59,426 nt of DNA, from positions 1-59,426 of the forward strand of contig DIDP01000018.1 of assembly GCA_002418205.1 (NCBI GenBank), in the 5' to 3' direction. The position numbers and the translations under genes are program-made. The notes beneath the pieces were generated by a model. The model was not told the origin of the DNA and did no database searches. It saw only the letters and a list, made by a program, of their open reading frames with translations. The DNA comes from Anaerolineales bacterium UBA5797 (GTDB lineage Bacteria; Chloroflexota; Anaerolineae; Anaerolineales; Villigracilaceae). Shown in pieces: positions 1 through 9,371 of this stretch. Position 1 is the stretch's first letter, and each line of letters opens with the position of its first letter.

Positions 1-3000
1 ATGAAGTCTCGTTGTAATACTAAGACATCTGCCTTAATCCTTTCGACAAAGCGCTCTGAAAACTTAAGAGCAACTTCGGCACCCAAAATCAAGTCAGCCT
101 TGGTTATAAAGGAATTAACTAGTTCAGGAGAGTTGGTTCTAGCAAATGGAAATAGCAAATTTTCTATTATGTAGGACACCTCAACAAAAGGAGGGTTATC
201 TGAATTCAAGGAACATTTAAGTAAACCGATTAAGCTTTCATCATATGTTATTGATTTTTGTTCTAATAAATTCTTATATAGCAATATAGCCTTATGCGGG
301 CTTATATCAAATGTAGCCTGAATCATTACTACAAGTGCATCGTCCACTCTGGACGTTGTTTCTTCCACACTAAAAGCCTGTCGAATGAATTTTTTGATAA
401 CCGATATTGAGGTAGTGTTATTGAAAGATAAGTTAGTCTTTCGGATCCAATTCGCCCATAGACTTAACTGGTAATCTTTCTCAGAATAAATCCCTCGAGC
501 ACACCTGACTAGCCTCGCCAAGTTTGAAAAAGCACTTGCCTTTTCCCCAATTTCCAACCAAGCATTTGCCTGAGCTTCACACTCTTTTACGCGTCCATAT
601 AAATCTTGTCCATCCAACATAAAATCTTCAAGTCGCCCTAGTCGGATTTTTGCCCATTCAATATCTGCATCGTGTTCTACAATACCCAATATTATTTCAC
701 GTTGAGCCCCTGCCCACCAATCCTTCGAATTATTTTCCCAACGAGCAGAAAATTCTTTTTTCACCGCATCTAAGGTATCTTTCCCATGTTTTGTAGAGCA
801 AGCTACAACACAGCTCGAAATATCTTCGCGCGGTGCTTCATCTCGTATTTGAAATGTCGCAGGAGATGTGTTCCAACCAGATTCTATTAAATCTAATATC
901 CACTTAGTCTTACCTAAAAAAACATCTGGCTGCAAGACATTTACCTTGCTATACCCATCCACCCACAATTTCGCTAATGTATAGGCAATTAATGCAATTT
1001 GGCGTCTTGCTAATTTTGTTTCATTTTCCTCGTGTTCCCTATAAGTAGTTTGACTCTCTGCATCTTTAACAAGCTGCTCAGAAGTAATATTTGGTTCGAG
1101 AAGAAATTTCATTCGGGCATAGTGGAAATGCAAGTCAAACAGTTTCGGCGATTTATCCAATGAAGCCACTTCTCTATCACTCAACGGGACAAAATCTATT
1201 CTTTTGAGCCAGCTTTGAGCGATAGTCTTGTAATCGTCGATTTCAAGAAAATAGATTGCTTCAACTATTGATAAAAGATTAGATGTTCTGTTACGACCAG
1301 AACCAAATGAATTTGGCTCTTCCAGTTTTATCAACTTAAGTAACAAGTCTTTTGCGTGATCATTTTCATTGCTTCTCCGTAGATATTCTATTGTGCGAAG
1401 CAAGGTGAAATATCGATTTCTTCTATCCCTTTGCTCATCCATGGCTTCAAAAAACACATTCCACCCATCCCAATCATCTCGTTCACAACAACCTAATGCT
1501 CCATTATGTAATAACCAATTTTGTAAATTAAGGCTAGATTGCATTACGTTGTTTTCTTTATCACTTAATTCTGGCTCAATCTGAATTTTTCGAACAATCT
1601 CTACAGTTTCTCTTGGTGATCGTATGACGGATGCGCTTTCCACCCACTCGGAAAGTAGCTCATACAAATCCTGATGCAGCGCGTTTCGTCTAGAGATTAA
1701 ACGTCCAGAAAGATATTCTAATGGTTCAGCCAGTTCAAATATTCGTGCCGCTTCTTGTTTGTTTACGGCATAAAGGATTCTAGCAAGTGATAACGCTGCT
1801 TCATATTTTTCAAGACGCAATCGTGCTCCATCTCTTGCATAATCAGTTGCCAAGTCACTTCTGCCAGCCTCAATTAACAAGTGTGGCAGTCGACTATCTT
1901 CGAGTGCATTTGAACGCTGCTGTAATGAAGCGCCAACCAAAGTGTAACGCACAAGAGCAACAGGGTCCAACAATTCGCCTGCTGATTTAATAGCTAATCT
2001 GACATCAGTCTCAATTGCATCTATAGGTCGAAGTACTTCAACTTGCGTTCTAAACCAATCATATTGTGCAATTTCAACAACCTGTTTGTGTTCACCTGCT
2101 TTGTAATAATGGTAAAGTGTTTCCCATCTGAATGGGTTATCAGATTTTTCATATAATTGGGCGAGTCTAAGATGAATTTCCTGATTTATCTGTTCGGATT
2201 TTCGACCAGGCAGATCATCAGCTGTTCTAGCTTCTAGAAAAATACGAAAACTGTTATGGAAAAATTCCCATCGGCCTAAGCTATCCTCTGAAAAATATTG
2301 CCCAAAGGTTCGCTGCAGTTTTAGTAGTAGCGATTTTGTTGTAATCGGCCATTCTGCGATCCATTTTATTGGAATAGGTCCCCGAATTCTTGCCAACAAG
2401 CCTAGAAAATCAGAAAAATCTGAATCGTCCTCAATCTTCCTCCAATGTGAAAAATATTGATCTTCAATATTCCCACTGTAAGCTATTGTTCCATCAAGTA
2501 TTTTGGCATATTCATCTGGGGATTCAGATAAAAAAAGAGAATTCAGTAAATATATTAGCGACAGTGGATGTCCGTCAACAAGTTGATAAATCTTTTGGTC
2601 AAAGGAATTTGAAATTTCAGGTAAAGTCTGATGAATAATATCGAAAACATTTTGTGGGGAAAGCCTACCCATCCTGATTACATGTCTACCTTGGGATAAA
2701 ATATTTTGAATACCTGTGGGCAAATTAGGTAAATTCTTTGTCTGACTACCTAAAACCAAATAAACTCCCGGTGGGATAGTTACAGGCAGGGGAAGGTCTT
2801 CGATTAAAGATCTATCAGGATGTTGTTCGCGTGCAATATGATCTAACCCATCTATCAAGACAATAGTTTTTGTTTTGGTCTCCTCATAATCCTTACCAAG
2901 CAAAGAAAGCTGTTGGTAGAAAAATTCATTTAGAGCAATCCTATCTGTTGGGTCGGGACGTTTCTCGCTACCATTTCTCAATCTTTGGATTTGTAATGTT

Positions 3001-3863
3001 GTATCATGAAAAAAGTTAATGGATTCCCCACGTAGAACTGAAGGGTCCTGTGCATCAGGAACGTAAGCATAGTAGCGAACAGACCTAACAGGCAATGTTC
3101 GAAGAGTTTGTGTTAGAAAAGTTGATTTACCAGAACCAGGCGGACCAAGAACACCTATATATCCACCGTCTAATTCTTCTAACCTTTTTCTGAACTCAGT
3201 AGCTGTATCTTGAATTGCCTTATATACCCTTGGCGCTTCAAACTCATGTTTATTTCGCAATTCATATTTGCGTTTATTTTTCTCTTCTTCAGAGCGCAGA
3301 ACGGCTTGAGTCATTTGATTCAGCCCTGATAACTCTTGACGGACTACTTCACGAATCGCATCTAAGTTGTTGGATACGTTCAGTTTTCGGAGAAGTTCCT
3401 CGGTATTTAAATAAACATCATTGATCTTTTGATCCCGTTTAACCTCTGCTGGTGAACGCAAATTATCGACTATATGATTAAACACTGCTGTGAAGCTAGC
3501 GAATTCGTATCGAGGGTCATAATCAATAGCACCTAATTGTTTGGTTTCTTTGTTCCATTCAATTATCCCCTCCGCTTCTTTATCTAAAATAGCAGGGTTA
3601 TTCTCATAAAATGCCTTACGGAAAGCCTTTTGAATAAACTCATTGCGAAAGAAGTTCAGAATGGGTTCTGGTTTATCAGCCCCATATTCTACAAGTGTAT
3701 AAACATAAATAGCGTCAAAGTCGTTAGCAAGAGGTGAAACATCTAAATTAAGACGCTTTAGTATACTGACAACTGTTTCTCGCCGCCCAAGATTCTTTTT
3801 TGCGGCGTCAACCCCCATTTCGAGAATCATGCTGATAACCATCGAGAGTTCAACTAAAGCCAT
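1..3863 (-). CDS. Large STAND/NACHT-like P-loop ATPase (3' end outside window)
   Basis: The reading frame is open from the ATG at 3863 to the left edge (at least 1287 codons) without a stop, so the C-terminus is missing. A GAAGGA ribosome site lies about 7 nt before the ATG. Residues 1-190 are predicted mostly helical and match no effector domain I can name. A Walker A motif GPPGSGKST sits at about 240-248 and a Walker B-like TIVLIDGLDHI at about 333-343, followed by a winged-helix-like stretch. The remaining roughly 800 residues look like helical repeats, as in STAND sensors. Family knowledge: STAND ATPases with this layout (NACHT, Avs-type) oligomerise after ligand sensing, and many are antiphage or signalling proteins. 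The gene is much more AT-rich than all its neighbours, which suggests transfer. The defence role is inference; the ATPase call is firm. Confidence 0.8.
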   Translation of the reverse strand, partial: MALVELSMVISMILEMGVDAAKKNLGRRETVVSILKRLNLDVSPLANDFDAIYVYTLVEYGADKPEPILNFFRNEFIQKAFRKAFYENNPAILDKEAEGIIEWNKETKQLGAIDYDPRYEFASFTAVFNHIVDNLRSPAEVKRDQKINDVYLNTEELLRKLNVSNNLDAIREVVRQELSGLNQMTQAVLRSEEEKNKRKYELRNKHEFEAPRVYKAIQDTATEFRKRLEELDGGYIGVLGPPGSGKSTFLTQTLRTLPVRSVRYYAYVPDAQDPSVLRGESINFFHDTTLQIQRLRNGSEKRPDPTDRIALNEFFYQQLSLLGKDYEETKTKTIVLIDGLDHIAREQHPDRSLIEDLPLPVTIPPGVYLVLGSQTKNLPNLPTGIQNILSQGRHVIRMGRLSPQNVFDIIHQTLPEISNSFDQKIYQLVDGHPLSLIYLLNSLFLSESPDEYAKILDGTIAYSGNIEDQYFSHWRKIEDDSDFSDFLGLLARIRGPIPIKWIAEWPITTKSLLLKLQRTFGQYFSEDSLGRWEFFHNSFRIFLEARTADDLPGRKSEQINQEIHLRLAQLYEKSDNPFRWETLYHYYKAGEHKQVVEIAQYDWFRTQVEVLRPIDAIETDVRLAIKSAGELLDPVALVRYTLVGASLQQRSNALEDSRLPHLLIEAGRSDLATDYARDGARLRLEKYEAALSLARILYAVNKQEAARIFELAEPLEYLSGRLISRRNALHQDLYELLSEWVESASVIRSPRETVEIVRKIQIEPELSDKENNVMQSSLNLQNWLLHNGALGCCERDDWDGWNVFFEAMDEQRDRRNRYFTLLRTIEYLRRSNENDHAKDLLLKLIKLEEPNSFGSGRNRTSNLLSIVEAIYFLEIDDYKTIAQSWLKRIDFVPLSDREVASLDKSPKLFDLHFHYARMKFLLEPNITSEQLVKDAESQTTYREHEENETKLARRQIALIAYTLAKLWVDGYSKVNVLQPDVFLGKTKWILDLIESGWNTSPATFQIRDEAPREDISSCVVACSTKHGKDTLDAVKKEFSARWENNSKDWWAGAQREIILGIVEHDADIEWAKIRLGRLEDFMLDGQDLYGRVKECEAQANAWLEIGEKASAFSNLARLVRCARGIYSEKDYQLSLWANWIRKTNLSFNNTTSISVIKKFIRQAFSVEETTSRVDDALVVMIQATFDISPHKAILLYKNLLEQKSITYDESLIGLLKCSLNSDNPPFVEVSYIIENLLFPFARTNSPELVNSFITKADLILGAEVALKFSERFVERIKADVLVLQRDF

Positions 3864-3917
3864 AAATTTGTCCTTCAGATAGATTTTATAATTGTAACTC
3901 TCAATATATCTTCATCG

Positions 3918-5621
3918 CTAAAACCCTTCCGCCACATACTCGCCCCACACACCTCTCAGTGCATTACAAATCTCACCGAGCGTGATGTCGTTCTCCACAC
4001 ACTCGATGAACAGCGGCATCAGGTTCTCCGTTCCCTTGGCGGCACTCACCAGTTTGCCGAGCAGTTCGTCCACTCTTTCCTTCTTTCTTCTTTCCCTTAA
4101 CTCCTTCAATCTCTCCCTCTGTCCCAACTCGATCGCGGGGTCAACCTTCAAACGTTCCAACGTTAAACTTTCTTCAACGGTAAATTGATTGACTCCCACC
4201 ACCACCTGCTCTCCGCGTTCGATCGCTTGCTGCGCGGCATAGGCGGCGTTTTGGATCTCATTCTGCATGAATCCCTTTTCAATGGACTGCAACGCGCCAC
4301 CCATGTCGTCGATCCTGGCAATGTACTCCTGAGCGCCTTTTTCGATCTCGTCCGTGAGATATTCGATCAGGTACGATCCCGCCAACGGATCGACCGAGTC
4401 CGCCACGCCTGATTCATGTGCGAGAATCTGCTGGGTCCGCAGTGCGACGCGCACCGCTTTTTCTGTCGGCAGCCAGAGCGCTTCGTCCATTGAGTTAGTG
4501 TGCAAGCTTTGGGTCCCGCCGAGAACCGCAGACAACGCTTGCACGGTCACACGCACCACATTGTTCTCGGGTTGCTGTGCGGTGAGAGTCGAGCCTGCGG
4601 TCTGTGTGTGGAAGCGCAACTGCCACGACGACGGCTTACCCGCCTTGAAACGTTCGCGCATGATCTTTGCCCAAAGCCTGCGCGCCGCGCGGAACTTCGC
4701 TACCTCTTCCAAAAAGTTATTGTGCGCGTTGAAGAAGAACGAAAGCTGACCCGCGAACTCGTCCACGTTCAGCCCCGCCTGCAACGCGGCTTCCACATAC
4801 GCCATCCCATTCGCGAGCGTGAACGCCACTTCCTGCACGGCGGTCGAACCCGCTTCACGGATGTGATAGCCCGAGATCGAGATCGTGTTCCAGTTTGGCA
4901 CGTCCTTTGCGCAATATTGAAAAATATCCGTGATGAGTCGCATCGACGGTTCAGGCGGAAAGATATACGTGCCGCGCGCCACATACTCCTTGAGAATATC
5001 GTTCTGGATCGTGCCGCGCAGTTTGCTCACGTCCGCGCCCTGGCGCTTCGCCACCGCGATATACATCGCCAGCAGCACACCCGCGGGCGCATTGATCGTC
5101 ATCGAAGTCGAAACCTTCTCCAGAGGAATCTGGTCGAACAACTGCTCCATATCCTTGATGGATGAAATGGACACTCCCACCTTGCCCACCTCCCCCGCCG
5201 CGATCGGATCATCCGCATCGTACCCAATTTGAGTTGGGAGGTCGAAAGCGACCGATAGCCCCGTTTGACCTTGTCCCAATAAATACCGATACCGCTTATT
5301 CGAATCCTCTGCCGTCGAAAACCCCGCATACTGTCTCATCGTCCAAAACCGTGACCGATACATCGTCGGCTGGACTCCGCGTGTGTAGGGATATTCTCCG
5401 GGGAAGCCCAATTTCTCCAAATAGGATTCCTCCGCTGGTTGAGTAGGCGCCGAAGGCGTCGTATCGAAACCAGCAGTCGAATCAACCTCAGCAGGCATCG
5501 CCACACGCGGGACCTCGATCCCTGCCGAGGTCTCGAAACGCTCTTTCCTCTCCTTGAACCTGTCCAAGGATTTCTTTAGAGTTGTTTCTTTCCATTTGTT
5601 GTATTGATCGTTTAGCGTCAT
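3918..5621 (-). CDS. Methylmalonyl-CoA mutase, large (catalytic) subunit without B12-binding domain
   Basis: This 567-residue protein is the TIM-barrel half of an acyl-CoA mutase, which interconverts (R)-methylmalonyl-CoA and succinyl-CoA with adenosylcobalamin. The substrate motif TMYRSRFWTMRQYAGFST lies at about 86-103 with the Tyr of RQY, and KEYVARGTYIFPPEPSMR carries the Arg typical of methylmalonyl-CoA mutase; isobutyryl-CoA mutases have Gln there and Phe in RQF. SGYHIREAGS supplies the active-site His. The protein ends at about 567 residues, so the cobalamin-binding DxHxxG domain must be a separate subunit, and it is not in this window. The start is ATG at 5621. The gene stands alone between an AT-rich ATPase gene and a palindromic repeat. 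Confidence 0.93.
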   Translation of the reverse strand: MTLNDQYNKWKETTLKKSLDRFKERKERFETSAGIEVPRVAMPAEVDSTAGFDTTPSAPTQPAEESYLEKLGFPGEYPYTRGVQPTMYRSRFWTMRQYAGFSTAEDSNKRYRYLLGQGQTGLSVAFDLPTQIGYDADDPIAAGEVGKVGVSISSIKDMEQLFDQIPLEKVSTSMTINAPAGVLLAMYIAVAKRQGADVSKLRGTIQNDILKEYVARGTYIFPPEPSMRLITDIFQYCAKDVPNWNTISISGYHIREAGSTAVQEVAFTLANGMAYVEAALQAGLNVDEFAGQLSFFFNAHNNFLEEVAKFRAARRLWAKIMRERFKAGKPSSWQLRFHTQTAGSTLTAQQPENNVVRVTVQALSAVLGGTQSLHTNSMDEALWLPTEKAVRVALRTQQILAHESGVADSVDPLAGSYLIEYLTDEIEKGAQEYIARIDDMGGALQSIEKGFMQNEIQNAAYAAQQAIERGEQVVVGVNQFTVEESLTLERLKVDPAIELGQRERLKELRERRKKERVDELLGKLVSAAKGTENLMPLFIECVENDITLGEICNALRGVWGEYVAEGF

Positions 5622-5635
5622 ATCCTATCCTTTAT

Positions 5636-5720
5636 GTCATTGCGAGGAGGGCTTTAGCCCGACGAAGCAATCCCAAAAACTCAATTAGGAGATTGCTTCG
5701 CAGCCTGCGCTCGCAATGAC
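5636..5720. repeat. Nested palindromic intergenic repeat (REP-like)
   Basis: Outer arms GTCATTGCGAG (5636-5646) and CTCGCAATGAC (5710-5720) are perfect inverted repeats. Inner arms CGAAGCAATC (5663-5672) and GATTGCTTCG (5691-5700) are also perfect. This sequence type recurs between genes in many Chloroflexota and other genomes. It lies between the divergent mutase and zinc-ribbon genes. No transposase is seen, so a non-autonomous mobile element is an inference. Confidence 0.75.
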
Positions 5721-5795
5721 GGAGTAACGCAAGTATAAAGCAAATACAGACCGGTGAATCGGATAATCATAGGATGATTTCACGACAAATGTCAA

Positions 5796-5824
5796 TTGTC
5801 CCGGGGCAACGAAGATGCTAGACT
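5796..5824 (+). promoter_or_regulatory. Sigma70-type promoter for the zinc-ribbon/DUF2207/radical SAM group
   Basis: TTGTCC (5796-5801) and TAGACT (5819-5824) are separated by exactly 17 nt and lie 28 nt upstream of the ATG at 5853, which fits a short leader carrying the AGGAGG ribosome site at 5841-5846. This is a prediction from motif spacing only. Confidence 0.5.
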
Positions 5825-5852
5825 AAACGTACATAAAAGCAGGAGGCTCCAC

Positions 5853-6209
5853 ATGAAAATCATTGCTTATATCGCAGCCGCGATCCTGATCTTCTTCGGC
5901 GTGCTCTTTATCTGGGGCGCGGGCGGGAACCAGGGCGGCGGTTGGACATGGGTCTGCGGGGGGGCGCTGAGCGTGCTGTTTGGGTTTGGTCTGATCTGGT
6001 TCGCCAGCCGCAAACCAAAGGTGGAGGGGGATACCAACGTCACCCTCAAAGTGGACCTGCCCGGGCAGACGAAGATCGAAGCCATGACCTGCAAGAACTG
6101 CGGCGGCATGTTGAAAGCCGAGAACGTCAAAATGATCGCCGGCGCGCCGACCGTGGAATGTCCCTATTGCGGAACCACCTACCAGTTGACCGAAGAACCG
6201 AAATGGTGA
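5853..6209 (+). CDS. Small membrane protein with C-terminal zinc ribbon
   Basis: The protein has 118 residues. I chose the ATG at 5853 because AGGAGG lies 6 nt upstream; an upstream in-frame start at 5796 would overlap the promoter. Two hydrophobic segments (about residues 4-22 and 35-51) are followed by a soluble tail with CKNCGG and CPYCGT, a two-CxxC zinc-ribbon arrangement. The tail is presumably cytoplasmic. It is the first gene of a run with the DUF2207-like protein and the radical SAM enzymes, 83 nt upstream of the former, so a role in the same process is plausible. No specific function is recognised. Confidence 0.75.
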   Translation: MKIIAYIAAAILIFFGVLFIWGAGGNQGGGWTWVCGGALSVLFGFGLIWFASRKPKVEGDTNVTLKVDLPGQTKIEAMTCKNCGGMLKAENVKMIAGAPTVECPYCGTTYQLTEEPKW

Positions 6210-6292
6210 AAAGTTCCAGGTTTCAGGTCTCAAGTTCCAAACCAGACAACCTGAAACATGGAACCTGGAATCTGAAACCCAAAGGAGCACTT

Positions 6293-7951
6293 ATGAAACG
6301 TAGATTGCTCACAATAACTCTCGTCATTCTTATCGCGCTTGCGATCCCCATCACTGCGTTCGCCCAGGATTATTTTTTCAGCCTCGATAAAGAGGTCGTT
6401 GATGTGTACTGGAACTCCGACGGCACCATGTCGCTGGATTACCTGCTGACCTTCACCACCCAACCCGGCGGTCACACCATCGAATTTGTGGATGTGGGCA
6501 TGCCCAATGGCAACTTCGACTTCAACAGCATCCAGGCGAGCATCAACGGCAATCCGCTTTCGATCTCGAGGGATTTCCAGGGGATGGGCGGCTCTGGTTT
6601 TGCCGTGGAAATGGGTCAGTACGCGATCCCGCCCGGTAAAACGGGAACAGTTCGCGTCTTCGTTGGACGCGTTTCCGATGTCCTGTACAAGGATGATAAC
6701 GACGCGAACTACGTCAGCGCGGCCTTCGCTCCGTTATATTTTCAAAGCAATGTTGTGACCGGCAGCACGGACCTCACGGTCACGTATCATCTGCCGCCGG
6801 GCGTCCAACCGGAGGAACCGCGCTGGCACTCCGCGCCATCCGGCTTTCCATCGGAACCGCAGACCGGGTTCGATCAGGACGGGCGCATCACCTACACATG
6901 GCGCAACCCCAACGCCAATGGCGAAACCCAATACCAGTTCGGCGCATCGTTTCCCAAAAGTTATATCCCGGCTGACAGCATCGTGACGTTTCAGGCTCCC
7001 TCCATTTCCGTCTCACCAGGCGTTATTTTCAACCTGGTATGTTTCGGTCTGTTCGGGTTCATGTTCCTCGGCATCCCGGTACTGACCGCCATCGCCAGCA
7101 GCCGCCGCAAACTGCAATACATGGCGCCGCGCATCTCCATCGAGGGGCACGGCATCAAACGCGGACTCACCGCCGTGGAAGCCGCAATCCTGATGGGCGA
7201 GCCGCTCGATAAAGTGATGACCATGATCCTGTTCGGTGTCATCAAAAAGAAAGCCGCCCAGGTGGTCTCGCGCGATCCGCTCAAGGTAACAACATCAACT
7301 CCGCTGCCCGAGGGCTTGCACGAATACGAACTTAACTTTTTGAAGGCGTTCGAAGATGACGACACAAAGACCCGCCGGAACCTGTTGCAGGAAATGACGG
7401 TCAAGCTCGTGCGTTCGGTCTCTGAAAAGATGAAAGGCTTCAGCCGCCGCGAGACCATCGCCTATTACAAGAGCATCATGGAAAAAGCCTGGCAGCAGGT
7501 GGAAGGGGCGGACACCCCCGAAGTGCAGAGTCAACTCTACGATAAGAACCTCGAATGGACCATGCTCGACCGCGATTACGATGACCGCACGCGGCGCGTG
7601 TTCCGCGGACCGATATTCGTACCGATGTGGTGGGGACGCTATGATCCGACCTTCCCGCGGTCTGCTCCCGCTTCAACGGGCGGACCCACGCCCTCGGTCT
7701 CCCTGCCCTCCGTCCCGCGCCTGCCCGGCTCTGACTTTGCATCCTCGGTTGTGACCGGCGTGCAGACTTTTTCACAGAAGGTCATCGGCAATGTCACCGA
7801 TTTCACCAGCCGCGTCACGAACGTGACCAATCCGCCACCCAAACCATCAGCCAGTTCTCGTGGCGGTCGCAGCGGCGGCGGCGGACGTTCCTGCGCCTGT
7901 GCGTGTGCCTGCGCCGGTTGTGCCTGCGCCTGTGCGGGTGGAGGAAGATAG
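6293..7951 (+). CDS. DUF2207-like membrane protein with a Cys-Ala repeat tail (candidate radical SAM substrate)
   Basis: The protein has 552 residues, with AAGGAGC 5 nt before the ATG. Residues 1-24 form a signal peptide (...ITAFAQ). An extracytoplasmic beta-rich domain follows to about 240, one transmembrane helix lies at about 244-268, then a cytoplasmic region with a winged-helix-like part (about 280-480). A Pro/Ser-rich linker leads to GGRSGGGGRS and the terminal run CACACACAGCACACA with seven Cys, closed by GGGR. Cys is encoded by both TGC and TGT and Ala by both GCC and GCG, so the run is not a simple microsatellite. DUF2207/TPM-type proteins often end in Gly-rich tails; the alternating Cys-Ala version beside two radical SAM-family proteins with peptide-recognition domains suggests a modified tail. 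The topology places it in the cytoplasm, where those enzymes would act. The substrate role is inference. Confidence 0.8.
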   Translation: MKRRLLTITLVILIALAIPITAFAQDYFFSLDKEVVDVYWNSDGTMSLDYLLTFTTQPGGHTIEFVDVGMPNGNFDFNSIQASINGNPLSISRDFQGMGGSGFAVEMGQYAIPPGKTGTVRVFVGRVSDVLYKDDNDANYVSAAFAPLYFQSNVVTGSTDLTVTYHLPPGVQPEEPRWHSAPSGFPSEPQTGFDQDGRITYTWRNPNANGETQYQFGASFPKSYIPADSIVTFQAPSISVSPGVIFNLVCFGLFGFMFLGIPVLTAIASSRRKLQYMAPRISIEGHGIKRGLTAVEAAILMGEPLDKVMTMILFGVIKKKAAQVVSRDPLKVTTSTPLPEGLHEYELNFLKAFEDDDTKTRRNLLQEMTVKLVRSVSEKMKGFSRRETIAYYKSIMEKAWQQVEGADTPEVQSQLYDKNLEWTMLDRDYDDRTRRVFRGPIFVPMWWGRYDPTFPRSAPASTGGPTPSVSLPSVPRLPGSDFASSVVTGVQTFSQKVIGNVTDFTSRVTNVTNPPPKPSASSRGGRSGGGGRSCACACACAGCACACAGGGR

Positions 7952-7974
7952 CCCTTAGCTTTTACAGGTGATTT

Positions 7975-9324
7975 ATGAATCTCCTTACTGACATCTTTCG
8001 CAAATCGTCCATCGTCCATTGTCCATCGTCGGGCTTATATCATTACACCCGCGAAACGGATTTCGAAAAATCGCGCATCCACCTCCGCATCGACGCGGAC
8101 GGGCACGGCACGCTCATCGTCAACGCCAACAGCGTGACCCACTTGAATCCAACGGCAACTTTCATGGCATGGATGTCTCTGGAAGGAAAGACGAAAGAGG
8201 AAAGCATTCGCGCACTTTGCTCTCACTACTCAGTCAGCAAAGAGCAGGCAGCCTCTGACCTTTCCTCTTTCCTCTTCCAATTTGACGAACTCATCCGTCC
8301 CGATGGCGCCTGCCCGGTCCACGAACTCGATCTCGAAGCGCTCATGCCATTCAGCACGCGTCCCTCCGCGCCCTACCGCATGGATCTGGCGGTCACCTAT
8401 CGCTGTAACAACGATTGCGCGCACTGCTACAACGCCCGCGAACGGGACTTCCCTGAACTCAGTACCGAACAATGGTTCAAGGTCCTCGACCAGCTTTGGG
8501 AGTTGGGCGTTCCGCACATCGTCTTCACCGGCGGCGAAGCGACGTTGCGAAACGATCTGCCGCAGTTGATCGCCCACGCCGAATCCAACGGGCAGATCAC
8601 AGGTCTCAACACGAACGCCCGGCGTCTATCCGATGAACGATACGTGCAACAACTCGTGGATGCAGGTCTCGATCATGTGCAGGTCACAGTCGAGTCGTGC
8701 AATGAAGGTATCCACGACGGGATGATGCGAGCCAAAGGCGCGTTCAAGCAAACCATCGCCGGGCTGAAAAATGCGCTCAACAACAAACTTTACGTCATGA
8801 CCAACACCACCATGCTGCGCACGAACATGCACACCCTCCCCGACACATTGGATTTCCTGGCGGAGATCGGCGTGCCAACCATCGGGCTGAACGCGCTCAT
8901 TTATTCCGGTCATGGTCTCACCGTGGGAACGGGTTTGCGGGAAAGCGAACTGCAGCCCATTCTCGATATCGCCACACAAAAAGCATCCGAACGCGGACAG
9001 CGCCTCATCTGGTACACGCCCACACAGTATTGCGAATTCGACCCCACCGCGAACAATCTCGGCGTCAAAGGCTGCACCGCTGCGCTTTACAGCATGTGCA
9101 TCGAGTCCAATGGGAATGTATTGCCGTGCCAGTCGTATTATCATCCGCTTGGCAACATTCTCACCGACCCATGGGATTCGATCTGGAACCACAAATTATC
9201 CGTCCAATTGCGTGAACGCCAGAACCTGCCAGCCAAATGCGAAACCTGTTCCCTCATCGCCGAATGCGGCGGTGGGTGTCCGCTCAAGTTTGACGGAGTT
9301 CCCAGCCTCCAGACGTTGGCTTGA
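7975..9324 (+). CDS. Radical SAM/SPASM peptide-modifying enzyme with PqqD-like recognition domain
   Basis: The protein has 449 residues. Residues 25-107 form a PqqD-like (RRE) winged helix with the typical IDADGHGTLIVNANSVTHLNPTA strand-helix pattern (shown here only in part: GTLIVNA, HLNPTA). The radical SAM core begins at about 136 with CNNDCAHC (C144, C148, C151; CX3CX2C) and GGEAT at about 185. The C-terminus holds SPASM cysteines: CIESNGNVLPC (CX9C with central Gly) and CETCSLIAECGGGC (CX2CX5CX3C), which would ligate auxiliary iron-sulfur clusters. Such enzymes install thioether, C-C or epimer modifications in ribosomal peptides. The gene begins 24 nt after the Cys-Ala tail protein, which I infer to be the substrate. 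The reaction type cannot be read from sequence. Confidence 0.9.
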   Translation: MNLLTDIFRKSSIVHCPSSGLYHYTRETDFEKSRIHLRIDADGHGTLIVNANSVTHLNPTATFMAWMSLEGKTKEESIRALCSHYSVSKEQAASDLSSFLFQFDELIRPDGACPVHELDLEALMPFSTRPSAPYRMDLAVTYRCNNDCAHCYNARERDFPELSTEQWFKVLDQLWELGVPHIVFTGGEATLRNDLPQLIAHAESNGQITGLNTNARRLSDERYVQQLVDAGLDHVQVTVESCNEGIHDGMMRAKGAFKQTIAGLKNALNNKLYVMTNTTMLRTNMHTLPDTLDFLAEIGVPTIGLNALIYSGHGLTVGTGLRESELQPILDIATQKASERGQRLIWYTPTQYCEFDPTANNLGVKGCTAALYSMCIESNGNVLPCQSYYHPLGNILTDPWDSIWNHKLSVQLRERQNLPAKCETCSLIAECGGGCPLKFDGVPSLQTLA

Positions 9325-9371
9325 TACAATTCAAAAGTCCCCGGATTTTTGAATCCGTAACGGAGAACCAC

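Noticed and set aside
4500..5165. 221-codon plus-strand frame opposite the mutase gene
   Set aside because: It is antisense to a strongly conserved enzyme gene, with Arg/His-rich composition typical of a GC-rich shadow frame.
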